From contig NZ_JBKFEY010000006.1 in the NCBI RefSeq assembly GCF_046507575.1, positions 1 to 64,000 on the forward strand: 64,000 nucleotides of DNA, in the 5' to 3' direction. The position numbers were made by a program, and so were the translations under genes. Shown here piece after piece: positions 25,353-33,441 of the stretch. Each line of letters begins with the position of its first letter. Position 1 is the first letter of the stretch. Under the pieces are notes generated by a model. The model was given only the letters and a program-made list of their open reading frames with translations. It did no database searches and was not told the DNA's origin. Source of the stretch: Pontitalea aquivivens (GTDB lineage Bacteria; Pseudomonadota; Alphaproteobacteria; Rhodobacterales; Rhodobacteraceae).

Positions 25353-25801
25353 GCGGGCCTCTTCATCATCAGCGCCAGACGGCGACATTCGCAGACCACC
25401 TCGTCGCGCTGGTTCAGGCCGCGGTGCAGCAGCGTGACGATGCCCTGCGTCGGGCGCGACTTGCTTTCGCGCTTGGCGACGATTTCGCTTTCAGACCGGA
25501 TCGTATCGCCGGCAAAGACCGGTTTCGGGAACTTGACCTCTTCCCAGCCGAGGTTGCCGATGGTCGTGCCCAGCGTCGTGTCGCCGACCGACAGTCCCAC
25601 CACAAGGCCCAGCGTGAACACACTGTTCACCAGCGGTTTGCCGAATTCGGTGGTCTTGCAGTACTCGTGGTTGATGTGAATTGCCGCCGGGTTCATCGTC
25701 ATGGTCGAGAACTGCATGTTGTCCCAGTCCGTCACGGTGCGACGGGTGTCGTGGCGGATAACCTGCCCGATCTCGAATTCTTCGTAATACTTGCCAGCCA
25801 T
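25349..25801 (-). CDS. MaoC-family dehydratase/hydratase (single hotdog)
   Basis: A 150-residue MaoC-domain protein (YYEEFEIGQV, VTDWDNMQFSTMTMNP). Where the canonical DxNPxHxD motif is expected it has TMNPAAIHINHEY, so the Asp is replaced while Asn and His remain, as in mesaconyl-CoA-type hydratases. The start MAGKYY is preceded by GGGAGAGAG; the longer open frame upstream lies in the thioester gene tail and is spurious. It is coupled by ATGA to the CitE-like gene. It may hydrate a branched enoyl-CoA, or act with the thiolase and HMGCS-DUF35 proteins as in steroid side-chain retro-aldol systems. Confidence 0.83.
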   Translation of the reverse strand: MAGKYYEEFEIGQVIRHDTRRTVTDWDNMQFSTMTMNPAAIHINHEYCKTTEFGKPLVNSVFTLGLVVGLSVGDTTLGTTIGNLGWEEVKFPKPVFAGDTIRSESEIVAKRESKSRPTQGIVTLLHRGLNQRDEVVCECRRLALMMKRPA

Positions 25802-25811
25802 ATCTCTCTCC

Positions 25812-27005
25812 CTATTCCAGACGACCGAGGACCGAGACCGCCGAGACCGAGCTGGACGGCTGCCCCCCAAGGTTGTGCGTCAGACCGAAGTCGATGTTTT
25901 TCAGCTGGCGCGCACCGGCCCGGCCGTGCAGCTGGGTGTAAACCTCATAGGCCATGCGCAGGCCCGAGGCGCCCACCGGGTGGCCAAAGCATTTCAGCCC
26001 GCCGTCGATCTGGCTGGGCAGGGCGCCTGTGGCGTCGAACTTGCCGTCCAGCACATCGACCCAGCCGCGACCGTCCTCGGACAGGCCAAGGTCTTCCATA
26101 GTCACCAGCTCGGTGATCGAGAAGCAGTCATGCACCTCGGTCAGGCCCAAGTCCTTCGGCGTGATGCCCGCCTCTTGATAGGCTTTCTGCGCGGCGATGC
26201 GGGTGTTGCGGACGTAGGATCCATCCCAGTCGCCATATTGCATTTCCCAGCCGTTCGAAGCGCAGATCTGCACCGATTTCACCGAAACCAGCGTGTCCTT
26301 GCCAAGCGCGCGGGCGATTTCGGGGGTGGTGACGATGGCGCAGGCCGCCCCGTCCGACACGCCGCAGCAGTCGTAAAGGCCCAGAGGGTCGGCCACCATC
26401 GGCGCGTTCAGGATGGTTTCCATGCTGACCGCCTTGCGCAGGTGGGCCTTTTCGGCATGCACACCATTCTCGTGGCTTTTCCACGAGACATGGGCCATCG
26501 CGCGCTTCAGGTCCGCCGCGGCGATGCCGTATTTCGCGGCATAGGCGCCGGCCAGTTGCGCAAACGTGCCGGGGGCCGAGCCATAGGGCATCCACAGGTC
26601 GTTGACCGAACCCTTGGTGCGGATCGGCAGGCCACCAAAGCCCGTGTCCTTCAGCTTTTCCACGCCAAGCGCCAGCGCCACGTCAACCGCGCCCGAAGCC
26701 ACGGCATAGGTCGCGGCGCGCAGCGCCTCGGTGCCGGTGGCGCACATGTTTTCCACCCGCGTCACCGGCATCGGCGGCAGCCGCAGCGCGGTGGCCAGCG
26801 GAATGGCCGAGTTGCCGACGTTCACATCATCCAGCGCCGAGCCAAGCCAGGCCGCGCCGATCCGGCTACGCTCGATCCCGGCATCCTTCAGCGCCTCTTC
26901 AAAAGCCTCGACCATCAACATGTCGGACGACATGTCCCAGCGCTCACCAAAGCGGGTGCAGCCCATGCCGATGATGGCGACCTTGTCCTTGATCCCGCTT
27001 GCCAT
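25812..27005 (-). CDS. SCP-x-type thiolase/lipid-transfer thiolase
   Basis: A 397-residue thiolase of the SCP-2/Ltp-like group. It has the reactive Cys at C88 (NMCATGTEA), HDCFSITE and the C-terminal KCFGHPVGASG with its Cys/His pair. This is the non-degradative thiolase branch that pairs with DUF35 proteins, including archaeal acetoacetyl-CoA thiolase and steroid aldolase Ltp2. It is directly downstream of the HMGCS-DUF35 fusion; the ATG at 27005 overlaps that stop (TGATG), with GTG 27008 as an alternative. A complex of the two is expected. It may cleave or condense 3-ketoacyl-CoAs or do a retro-aldol step. Confidence 0.87.
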   Translation of the reverse strand: MASGIKDKVAIIGMGCTRFGERWDMSSDMLMVEAFEEALKDAGIERSRIGAAWLGSALDDVNVGNSAIPLATALRLPPMPVTRVENMCATGTEALRAATYAVASGAVDVALALGVEKLKDTGFGGLPIRTKGSVNDLWMPYGSAPGTFAQLAGAYAAKYGIAAADLKRAMAHVSWKSHENGVHAEKAHLRKAVSMETILNAPMVADPLGLYDCCGVSDGAACAIVTTPEIARALGKDTLVSVKSVQICASNGWEMQYGDWDGSYVRNTRIAAQKAYQEAGITPKDLGLTEVHDCFSITELVTMEDLGLSEDGRGWVDVLDGKFDATGALPSQIDGGLKCFGHPVGASGLRMAYEVYTQLHGRAGARQLKNIDFGLTHNLGGQPSSSVSAVSVLGRLE

Positions 27006-28438
27006 CACTTCGCCTCCAACTCGGGCCGCGCCACGGGGGCGGCTTTCCAGAAATAGCTGCGGAAGATCCGCTGCCGGTCGATCGACTTGATGCGGAATCG
27101 CATCCGCAGCGCATCGCCCACCTGGGGCGCGGGGCCCTCGACGTCACAGATCTCCATCGCGACGCGGGCGCCGTTGTCAAACTGCACGAGGCCGAAGTTG
27201 AACGGCGGGTCGGGCGTGAAGTTCAGCCGGTCCGCGGTGATCGAGGCGACGCGCGCCGGAATGTCGCGCAGCACGACATCCTCGTAGGGTTCCGGCCCCG
27301 TCGCCTGCGGCGAAACCGGGATCGGGGTCTTCGGGAATTGCACATTGCCGCGCGGATCGCGCCCACCGACAAAGCCGTGCATGTCACGCCCATGACGCGC
27401 CAGAACCGAGGCCGAGGTCTTCTGGTTCACCTCGGCGCGTGCGCCCCAATCCAGATTGATCCCGCCGGTCAGGCCCAGCAGCCGCGAATAGCTGGACAGG
27501 ACAACACCCTGGGCCAACGCCTCGGCCGCGGTGGCCTGCGCGGACCGCGCCAGCGCCTCAAGCACCAGCACGTCGGCCCCGTTGCCAAAGCCCGCCAGCA
27601 GGATGCGGTCGCCCGGATTGGCGCGTTCGAGCGCCAGCGCAAGACCAAAGAACGGTGCGGCTGCACCCAGTTCACCGGCCTTTTCCGTAACCTCTTCCAT
27701 CAGGTTCGGCGCGGTCAGCTTGCAGGGACGCGCCAGCGCCTTGTAGCTGCCGGACACCGATTCGGGCACAACCGCGAAGGCGATTGCATCGCCCGCGATC
27801 CCGGCATTGGCCAGCGCCTCGCGCACGGCGGGCACCAGCACCACGCCCACCGCCTCATCGCGCGCGAACCGCTCTTCGGCGGCGTAGGGCAGGCCCTTTT
27901 CGGCCGTGGTGTAGATGTCCAGCAGGTCCATGTTCAGCGTGGCGGCACCAAGCAGGCGCGCAAGGCCCGCCCCCTCGCCCACCATCACCGCGCCCGCGCC
28001 ATCACCCCAGTTCAGGTGCTGGGCACTGCCCGGCTGGGTGTCCCGCTTTTCGCCCGCGGCGATCAGCTCCGCCCCTGCCCCGCCGCGCAGGGCGCGCGAC
28101 AGCGCCGCCACGGCACAGCGACGTGTGCCTGCAACGTCCAGCGCCTCGGCCCGGCGTGAAAGGTGCAGCGCATCGACGATCAGCCCGGCCTGCGAGCGGT
28201 CGGTGAAGGGCGCCGAGGTCGAGGCAAAGGTGATGCGCTGCGGATCCGCCGCGGCAACGACACCGCGCGCCGCCTCGACCGCCATGGTCAGCGCATCCTC
28301 ATCCCATCCCGCTACCGCGCGCATCCCGCGACCCGAGCCCCCAAGGCCCGCCCAGCGAAGTTCGGACCGCGCGACTTTCTTGTCGAAGCGCAACAGCGGA
28401 AGATAGCCTGCAACACCCAGAATGACTTTATCTGACAT
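27005..28438 (-). CDS. HMG-CoA-synthase-like protein fused to a DUF35 OB-fold domain
   Basis: A 477-residue fusion. Residues 1-330 resemble archaeal/bacterial HMG-CoA synthase (initial condensing-enzyme fold), with a candidate nucleophile C108 in TRRCAVAAL and WGDGAGAVMVG at 144-154. Residues about 335-477 are a DUF35-type domain (HGFVGGRDPRGNVQFPKTP at 354-372, then an OB fold ending near FRSYFWKAAP). DUF35 normally carries a four-Cys rubredoxin-like zinc ribbon here; those cysteines are replaced by Asp, Gly and other residues. Separate thiolase, HMGCS and DUF35 proteins form one channelled complex in archaea; here two parts are fused and the third is next door. GGGAGGAATCC precedes the ATG. 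It opens the long minus-strand operon. Confidence 0.8.
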   Translation of the reverse strand: MSDKVILGVAGYLPLLRFDKKVARSELRWAGLGGSGRGMRAVAGWDEDALTMAVEAARGVVAAADPQRITFASTSAPFTDRSQAGLIVDALHLSRRAEALDVAGTRRCAVAALSRALRGGAGAELIAAGEKRDTQPGSAQHLNWGDGAGAVMVGEGAGLARLLGAATLNMDLLDIYTTAEKGLPYAAEERFARDEAVGVVLVPAVREALANAGIAGDAIAFAVVPESVSGSYKALARPCKLTAPNLMEEVTEKAGELGAAAPFFGLALALERANPGDRILLAGFGNGADVLVLEALARSAQATAAEALAQGVVLSSYSRLLGLTGGINLDWGARAEVNQKTSASVLARHGRDMHGFVGGRDPRGNVQFPKTPIPVSPQATGPEPYEDVVLRDIPARVASITADRLNFTPDPPFNFGLVQFDNGARVAMEICDVEGPAPQVGDALRMRFRIKSIDRQRIFRSYFWKAAPVARPELEAK

Positions 28439-28477
28439 GGATTCCTCCCAGTTACGAAAAGAAATACCTTGCCAACT

Positions 28478-28496
28478 TATCGTATGCAAGCTTATT
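28478..28496 (-). promoter_or_regulatory. operator-like motif, site 9
   Basis: TATCGTATGCAAGCTTATT; on the minus strand AATAAGCTTGCATACGATA. It lies in the divergent region between the HMGCS-DUF35 operon and badH and so could control both. Confidence 0.5.
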
Positions 28497-28557
28497 AATT
28501 TGCAGGATAACTGAAAGGCGCGGGTCGCGTCGGCGCAGGACAAGAAGGGAAGAGAAG

Positions 28558-29322
28558 ATGCAAGACCTCAAGGGAAAAACCGCGATCGTGACGGGCGGTG
28601 GCCAGGGAATCGGCCGGGCGATCACACTGCGCCTTGCCGCCGAAGGCTGCAATGTCGCCGTGTTCGACCTGCGTCCCGAAGCGGCCGAGGAAACCGCCAA
28701 TGAGGCCCGTGCGGCGGGCGGCAACGTCAAGATCTATGGTCTGGACGTGTCCGATCAGGCGGCGGTCAATGCGGCCGTTGCGGCGGTGGAAAGCGACCTT
28801 GGGCCGGTCTGGGTGCTGGTTAACAATGCCGGCTGGGACAAGCCCGCGCCGTTCCTGTCGACCGATGCGGATCTGTGGAACAAGATCATCGCGATCAACC
28901 TGCAGGGCCCGCTGAACCTGCACAAGGCGGTCTGCCCCGGCATGGTCGCGCGCAAGGGTGGCCGCGTGGTCAACATCGCGTCGGACGCGGCGCGCGTCGG
29001 CACCTCGAACGAAGCGGTCTATTCGGCCTGCAAGGGCGGCATCATCGCCTTCACCAAGTCGATGGCGCGCGAACTGGCCCGCTCCAACATCCTGCTGAAC
29101 GCCGTCTGCCCCGGCCCGACCAACACGCCGATGATGGCCTCGGTTCTGGGCACCGGCGAGGATGCGGTGAAGTGGAAGGACGCGATGGTCCGCGGCATCC
29201 CGCTCAAGCGCATGGGCGAGCCCGAGGATTACGCGGGCATCGTCGCCTTCCTGGCGTCGTCGGATGCGGGGTTCATCACCGGCCAGACCATCTCGGTCTC
29301 GGGCGGGATGAACATGATCTGA
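28558..29322 (+). CDS. badH: 2-hydroxycyclohexanecarboxyl-CoA dehydrogenase (BadH-like SDR)
   Basis: A 254-residue SDR. TGGGQGIG is at residues 12-19, NNAGWDKP at 89-96, S142, and Y155 and K159 in YSACK. The stretch IASDAARVGTSNEAVYSACK is nearly the one I recall from Rhodopseudomonas BadH (ASDAARVGSSGEAVYAACKGG), as are NNAGWD and FITGQxxSVSGG. BadH oxidises 2-hydroxycyclohexanecarboxyl-CoA to the 2-keto form in the beta-oxidation-like breakdown of cyclohexanecarboxylate. GGGAAGAGAAG precedes the ATG. The badI gene, for the next enzyme in that pathway, lies 0.5 kb downstream, which strengthens the assignment. A methylated or fused-ring analogue may be the real substrate. Confidence 0.82.
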   Translation: MQDLKGKTAIVTGGGQGIGRAITLRLAAEGCNVAVFDLRPEAAEETANEARAAGGNVKIYGLDVSDQAAVNAAVAAVESDLGPVWVLVNNAGWDKPAPFLSTDADLWNKIIAINLQGPLNLHKAVCPGMVARKGGRVVNIASDAARVGTSNEAVYSACKGGIIAFTKSMARELARSNILLNAVCPGPTNTPMMASVLGTGEDAVKWKDAMVRGIPLKRMGEPEDYAGIVAFLASSDAGFITGQTISVSGGMNMI

Positions 29323-29323
29323 G

Positions 29324-29779
29324 GTGAAGTTCACGCTGGAAGAGGCCGCAGAGGGGGACAACCCGCCCGACGGGTTCACCCTTCTGCGTGGGCAATCGCA
29401 GGCTGACTGGATGGCCGGGCCCTACTATGTGGCCCGACGCGACGGCGAATGGGTTCTGGGGTTCCGCATCAAGGAGCGGCACCTGAACCCCAACCGCGTC
29501 TGCCACGGCGGTATGATCGCGACCTTCGCCGACATGCTGACGACCGCGCTCCAAGACGATCCGGCCGTACCGCAGATCGTGGCAACGATCAGCCTGTCGG
29601 TCGACTATCTTGCCCCGGCCCCCCTAGGCGCCTGGGTCGAGGGTGTGCCCGAGGCGCTGCATGAGACCGGGCGGTTGCTGTTTTTCAAATCCGTCATCCG
29701 GGCCGATGGCGACCCCGTGGCGCGGTGCAGCGGGCATTTCCGCGTGACGCGGCCAAAAGCTGGCGAAACCAGTTCTTGA
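29324..29779 (+). CDS. PaaI-family hotdog thioesterase
   Basis: A 151-residue hotdog thioesterase beginning at a GTG one base after the badH stop. The motif RHLNPNRVCHGGMIATFAD is at about residues 49-67, and SLSVDYLAPAPLG follows as in the paralogues at 246 and 39794. It is placed between badH and badI, so it may release or rescue ring acyl-CoAs at this branch point. No strong ribosome site is seen, and coupling to badH translation is likely. Confidence 0.82.
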   Translation: MKFTLEEAAEGDNPPDGFTLLRGQSQADWMAGPYYVARRDGEWVLGFRIKERHLNPNRVCHGGMIATFADMLTTALQDDPAVPQIVATISLSVDYLAPAPLGAWVEGVPEALHETGRLLFFKSVIRADGDPVARCSGHFRVTRPKAGETSS

Positions 29780-29784
29780 CGATA

Positions 29785-29802
29785 CACTAGTTTACGATAA
29801 GC
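29785..29802 (+). promoter_or_regulatory. operator-like motif, site 10
   Basis: CACTAGTTTACGATAAGC with TTTACGATA as the core, and ACGATACGAA again at 29811-29820. It is 30-45 bp upstream of badI, implying a promoter for badI separate from badH. Confidence 0.4.
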
Positions 29803-29831
29803 TTAAAGAAACGATACGAAGGAGGAACCCC

Positions 29832-30626
29832 ATGGCCGATGCGCCCCAGTTCGAGGACATCATCTACGAGGTCCGCGGCCGTGCCGCCTGGATCATCATC
29901 AACCGCCCAAAGGTCTATAACGCCTTCCGCGGACAAACGCTGGAAGACCTGATCCGCGCGCTGCACCTGGCGGGCAATGACAAGGACGTGTCCTGCATCG
30001 TGCTGACCGGCGCGGGCGACAAGGCGTTCTGCACCGGCGGCGATCAATCCGCCCATGAAGGCAACTATGACGGCCGTGGCGTCGTCGGCCTGCCGATCGA
30101 CGAGCTGCAGGGGCTTATCCGCGACACGCCGAAGCCGATCATCGCGCGCGTTAACGGCTTTGCGATCGGCGGCGGCAACGTGCTGGCGACGCTGTGCGAC
30201 CTCACCATCGCGGCCGATACCGCGAAATTCGGCCAGGTCGGCCCGAAGGTCGGCTCGTTCGACGCGGGCTGGGGCACGGCGCTACTGGCCCGTCATGTGG
30301 GCGAGAAGAAAGCCAAGGAAATCTGGTACCTGAACGAAATGTACACCGCCCAGCAGGCGGCGGACATGGGTCTGGTCAACAAGGTCGTCCCGGCCGCCGA
30401 ACTGGACGAGGCCACCAACAAGTGGACCGATACGCTTGCCGAGCGCTCGCCCACCGCGCTGGCCTTCCTGAAGCGGTCGTTCAATGCCGACAGCGACTCG
30501 ATCCGCGGCATTTCCAACCTCGCGCTGCATGCGGTGAAGCTGTACTACGCGACGCCGGAATCGAAAGAGGGCGTCAACGCCTTCAACGAAAAGCGCAAAC
30601 CCGATTTCCACAAGTTCGTGGAATAA
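29832..30626 (+). CDS. badI: 2-ketocyclohexanecarboxyl-CoA hydrolase (BadI)
   Basis: A 264-residue crotonase-fold ring hydrolase. It adds water across the C1-C2 bond of 2-ketocyclohexanecarboxyl-CoA to give pimeloyl-CoA, opening the ring. The sequence closely follows BadI as I remember it: FEDIIYEV and WIIINRP at the start, CTGGDQ (67-72), NYDGRGVVGLP (78-88), AIGGGNVLATLCDLTI, GQVGPKVGSFDAGWGT (134-149) and RSPTALAFLKRSFN. D144 is in the position of the MenB/BadI active-site Asp. MenB is the main alternative, since the families are close; the GRGVVGLP loop and the badH neighbour favour BadI. GAAGGAGGAA is an ideal ribosome site. Confidence 0.87.
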   Translation: MADAPQFEDIIYEVRGRAAWIIINRPKVYNAFRGQTLEDLIRALHLAGNDKDVSCIVLTGAGDKAFCTGGDQSAHEGNYDGRGVVGLPIDELQGLIRDTPKPIIARVNGFAIGGGNVLATLCDLTIAADTAKFGQVGPKVGSFDAGWGTALLARHVGEKKAKEIWYLNEMYTAQQAADMGLVNKVVPAAELDEATNKWTDTLAERSPTALAFLKRSFNADSDSIRGISNLALHAVKLYYATPESKEGVNAFNEKRKPDFHKFVE

Positions 30627-30629
30627 GCG

Positions 30630-31841
30630 ATGGCGCCCGCGCGGATCCGCCCCGAACAGGTTTTCGATCATCTGCCCCGATCGGGAACCGTCTGGCTTCA
30701 CGCCTGTTCGGGCGACTCCTCCCTGATCCGCGCGGGTCTTGCCGGGGCCGGGCAAGACCTGTCCGGCCTCGAATTTACCGGGATTTTCGTGCCCGGGCTG
30801 AACCCCATGGCGCCGCTCTTGGCGCAAGGCGCACGGTTCCGCACCTTTTTTATGATGCCCGAGATGCTGGCAGCCCCCGCCCAAGTGACGTTCCTGCCCC
30901 TGCCCTACCGCGACATCCGTCGCGATCTGGCGCTGAACCCGCCGGTTGCGGCGCTGTTCATGGTTTCGCCCCCGGATGCGGAGGGCAATTGCAGCTTTGG
31001 CCCGGTCAATGATTTCCTAGCCGACATCTGGGACCAGATCCCGGTCCGCATCGCCCATGTGAACCCGCGCCTGCCGCGCACGCAGGGCCGGTCCATTCCC
31101 TATACCCAACTGACCGCGGTGATCGAGGGTGACAGCGAATTACCTGAATCCGACCCCGGCACCGATGTGACCAGCCAGGCGATCGCCGCCCTTGCCGCCG
31201 AGATCATCCCCGAGGGCGCGACCCTTCAGGCCGGTCTGGGCCGCGTCCCCGAGGCATTGCTGCGCGGCCTGACCGGGCACCGCAACCTTGCGATCCATTC
31301 CGGGCTGATCGGGGTTTCCACCCTGAACCTTCTGGAAGCCGGCGCGCTGCGCGCCCGCGATCCGATCACCGCAGGCGTCGCCATCGGCACGCGGCGGCTG
31401 TATGACGCGGTCAGCGATCCGGCCTTCCGCTTCGCCCCGCCCTCGGTCACCCATGACATCCGGGAGGTGTCGGCGATCGACAAGTTTGTCACCGTCAATT
31501 CCGCGATCGAGGTTGATCTGCTGGGCCAGGCCTATGCCGAGGCGACGCCGAAGGGCTTTCTCTCCGGCCCCGGCGGCGCATCGGATTTTGCTGCCGGCGC
31601 GCGCGGGATGGACGGTTTGCGGATCGTCGCCCTGCCCGCCACCGCCGCCAAGGGCACCGTTAGCCGCATCGTGGCGCCCGGCGCCGCGACCGGCCCCGTG
31701 TCGCTGGGCCGGTTCGACGTGGATGTCGTCATCACCGAGTTTGGCCGTGCCGACCTGCGCGGCCTCAGCCACGAAGGCCGCCGCGCCGCGCTGATCGCCA
31801 TCGCCGCGCCCGACCACCGCGAGGCGCTGGAGCGAGGCTGA
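30630..31841 (+). CDS. Acetyl-CoA hydrolase/family I CoA-transferase
   Basis: A 403-residue CoA-transferase of the acetyl-CoA hydrolase/4-hydroxybutyrate CoA-transferase type. The catalytic Glu is probably E294 in VNSAIEVDLLGQ, and the CoA-binding glycine loop is GPGGASDF (313-320), with IVALPATAAKGTVSRIV following. It starts 3 bp after badI and so is in the same operon. It may move CoA between an acyl-CoA product and a fresh acid, activating substrate without ATP. Length is slightly below the usual 430, with a short N-terminus. Confidence 0.82.
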   Translation: MAPARIRPEQVFDHLPRSGTVWLHACSGDSSLIRAGLAGAGQDLSGLEFTGIFVPGLNPMAPLLAQGARFRTFFMMPEMLAAPAQVTFLPLPYRDIRRDLALNPPVAALFMVSPPDAEGNCSFGPVNDFLADIWDQIPVRIAHVNPRLPRTQGRSIPYTQLTAVIEGDSELPESDPGTDVTSQAIAALAAEIIPEGATLQAGLGRVPEALLRGLTGHRNLAIHSGLIGVSTLNLLEAGALRARDPITAGVAIGTRRLYDAVSDPAFRFAPPSVTHDIREVSAIDKFVTVNSAIEVDLLGQAYAEATPKGFLSGPGGASDFAAGARGMDGLRIVALPATAAKGTVSRIVAPGAATGPVSLGRFDVDVVITEFGRADLRGLSHEGRRAALIAIAAPDHREALERG

Positions 31842-31962
31842 GCCACGCAAAGGGCACATAGGTGACGGCTTCTAATGAGCGGGTTCAGGGGTTGGAGTGG
31901 CGGCTGCGGAAATCTGAACAGCCGGGATAAGTGGGTTTTCTTCGCAGCAGCAGCATGGCAAG

Positions 31963-32538
31963 ATGATCGCGCCGGTGAACTTCCTACAGGGTGACCAGAA
32001 CATCGTCACTTATTTCGGGGGCGCTCTGGCCGGGTCAAGCCGCACGTCGCCAAATCGCGAAGGCGCGGTGAGCAATGAAGAAGGCTACCTGTTCTTCGAC
32101 GGAATGATTAACTGGAACAAGGTAGGCTGGCTGGCCGACAAATTCACCGCCGTGAACGCCTGCGTGGTTGCCGGACGCTACACCCACATGTCATTCTGGC
32201 AAGAACCGCAGCTGATCGACCTGAAGAACCCGGTGCTTGGCATGGCCCAGAACTACCTTGTCTGCCCCAACAACCACGGCGCCCCGATCATGATCGGCGA
32301 GATCGAGAAGATCTGCGACAAGTTCCACAGCGACGGCATGGTGATGCATGCCGCGCGCACCTGCCGGGGCATGACCAACTCGCAATTCCTGATCGCGGAT
32401 TCCGCCAAACGCCACGGCCGCCAGTCGCTGTTCTTCGAGGGCGATGTGGCGGATGAGTCTTTCTACAAGGATGAGCTTCTGAACGAGCGCCTCGAGGCGA
32501 TGATCGAATCGCTCGACGCGCAGCGCAGGGCGGCCTGA
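31963..32538 (+). pseudogene. Benzoyl-CoA reductase/2-hydroxyacyl-CoA dehydratase B-type subunit, C-terminal half only
   Basis: A 191-codon frame aligning by memory to the last 185 or so residues of BcrB/HgdB-family proteins, which are about 430 long. YTHMSFW (73-79) matches YTHDFW of BcrB, DGMVMHAARTCR (124-135) matches DGLVMHNNRSCK with the [4Fe-4S]-ligand Cys (C134), and FEGDVADESFY (158-168) matches the EGD motif. The N-terminal half with the other cluster ligands is missing. The 121 bp upstream has no homologous frame, so a deletion is likely. No partner subunit or ATPase activator is present. It is probably non-functional, though the frame is intact and its stop overlaps the next SDR start, so some product may be made. 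Confidence 0.78.
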
Positions 32539-33293
32539 TGGCGGACCTGTCGGCAAGCGTAGCGCTGGTCACCGGGGCCTCCAGCGGGATCGGCGCGGTA
32601 ACGGCGCTGGATCTGGCGCGGCGGGGCGCTGCGGTGGCCTTGGTTGCGCGCCGCGCCGACCGGCTGGCCGCGCTGGCCAAACAGATCGAAGGCGCAGGGG
32701 GGCGGGCGCTGTTTCTGGTCGCGGACATCACCGACGCGGCGCAGGCTGAAAAGGTCGTCGCCGACACCGTGGCGCATCTGGGCCGGCTGGACGTTCTGGT
32801 CAATGCGGCGGGGGTGATGCTGAACGGCAGTTCGCTGAAACGTCCGTTGTCGGAATGGCAGCAGATGGTGGATCTGAACCTGTCGGCGCTGCTGGCCGTG
32901 ACCAAGACCGCCCTGCCGCATCTGGTCGAGGCCGCGAAAGGGTCGCGCGGCGTGGCGGATATCGTCAACATCAGCTCGATCGCCGGTCGGGTCGCGGGCG
33001 GGGGCGCCGCGGTCTACAACGCCACGAAATTCGGCGTGACCGCCTTCAGCGAGGCCCTGCGCCAGGAATTTGCCAACCGCAATGTCCGGGTGTCCTGCGT
33101 TGAACCCGGTGCCGTCGAAACCGAGCTTTTCGATCATCAGGATACGGCGGCGCAGGCGCGCCTGTCACAGGTGCTGTCCGGCGTCGAAAAGCTGCGGGCC
33201 GAGGATGTCTCGGACCTGATCGGCCACATCGTCACCCTTCCCCGCCGGGTCGCGCTGGCCGAGGTGGTGATCCGCCCGACCGACCATATCTGA
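32538..33293 (+). CDS. SDR-family oxidoreductase
   Basis: A 251-residue classical SDR with TGASSGIG (residues 12-19), NAAG (89-92) and Y160/K164 in YNATK. The motif EPGAVETELFDH after the core is like those of YdfG-type 3-hydroxy acid or serine dehydrogenases. The ATG overlaps the stop of the benzoyl-CoA reductase remnant (TGATG), so the two were once or still are one operon. It closes the BadH-BadI unit. Substrate unknown. Confidence 0.83.
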   Translation: MADLSASVALVTGASSGIGAVTALDLARRGAAVALVARRADRLAALAKQIEGAGGRALFLVADITDAAQAEKVVADTVAHLGRLDVLVNAAGVMLNGSSLKRPLSEWQQMVDLNLSALLAVTKTALPHLVEAAKGSRGVADIVNISSIAGRVAGGGAAVYNATKFGVTAFSEALRQEFANRNVRVSCVEPGAVETELFDHQDTAAQARLSQVLSGVEKLRAEDVSDLIGHIVTLPRRVALAEVVIRPTDHI

Positions 33294-33362
33294 CCCCTCG
33301 CCGCCTGTTTTCCGCGCGGAGCTTGATCGCGCAAAAAACATTTGTCAGATGACACAACATAC

Positions 33363-33383
33363 TCTACCGTATCGTAAGCATGT
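33363..33383 (-). promoter_or_regulatory. operator-like motif, site 11
   Basis: TACCGTATCGTAAGCATGTA, about 60 bp upstream of the livK start; on the minus strand CATGCTTACGATACGG. It places the uptake system in the same regulon as the catabolic genes. Confidence 0.48.
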
Positions 33384-33441
33384 AATAAATTTTTTGGGGT
33401 TGGTGGAGCCCCGGTGAGTCTGCTGTGAACGGGAGGAAACA

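Noticed and set aside
29832..30626. MenB (naphthoyl-CoA synthase) for the crotonase-fold protein
   Set aside because: The GPKVGSFDAGWG region fits both, but the NYDGRGVVGLP loop, the C-terminal region and the badH neighbour fit BadI better. No other menaquinone gene is nearby, and the NSAR/OSBS gene at 59389 sits with a peptide transporter.
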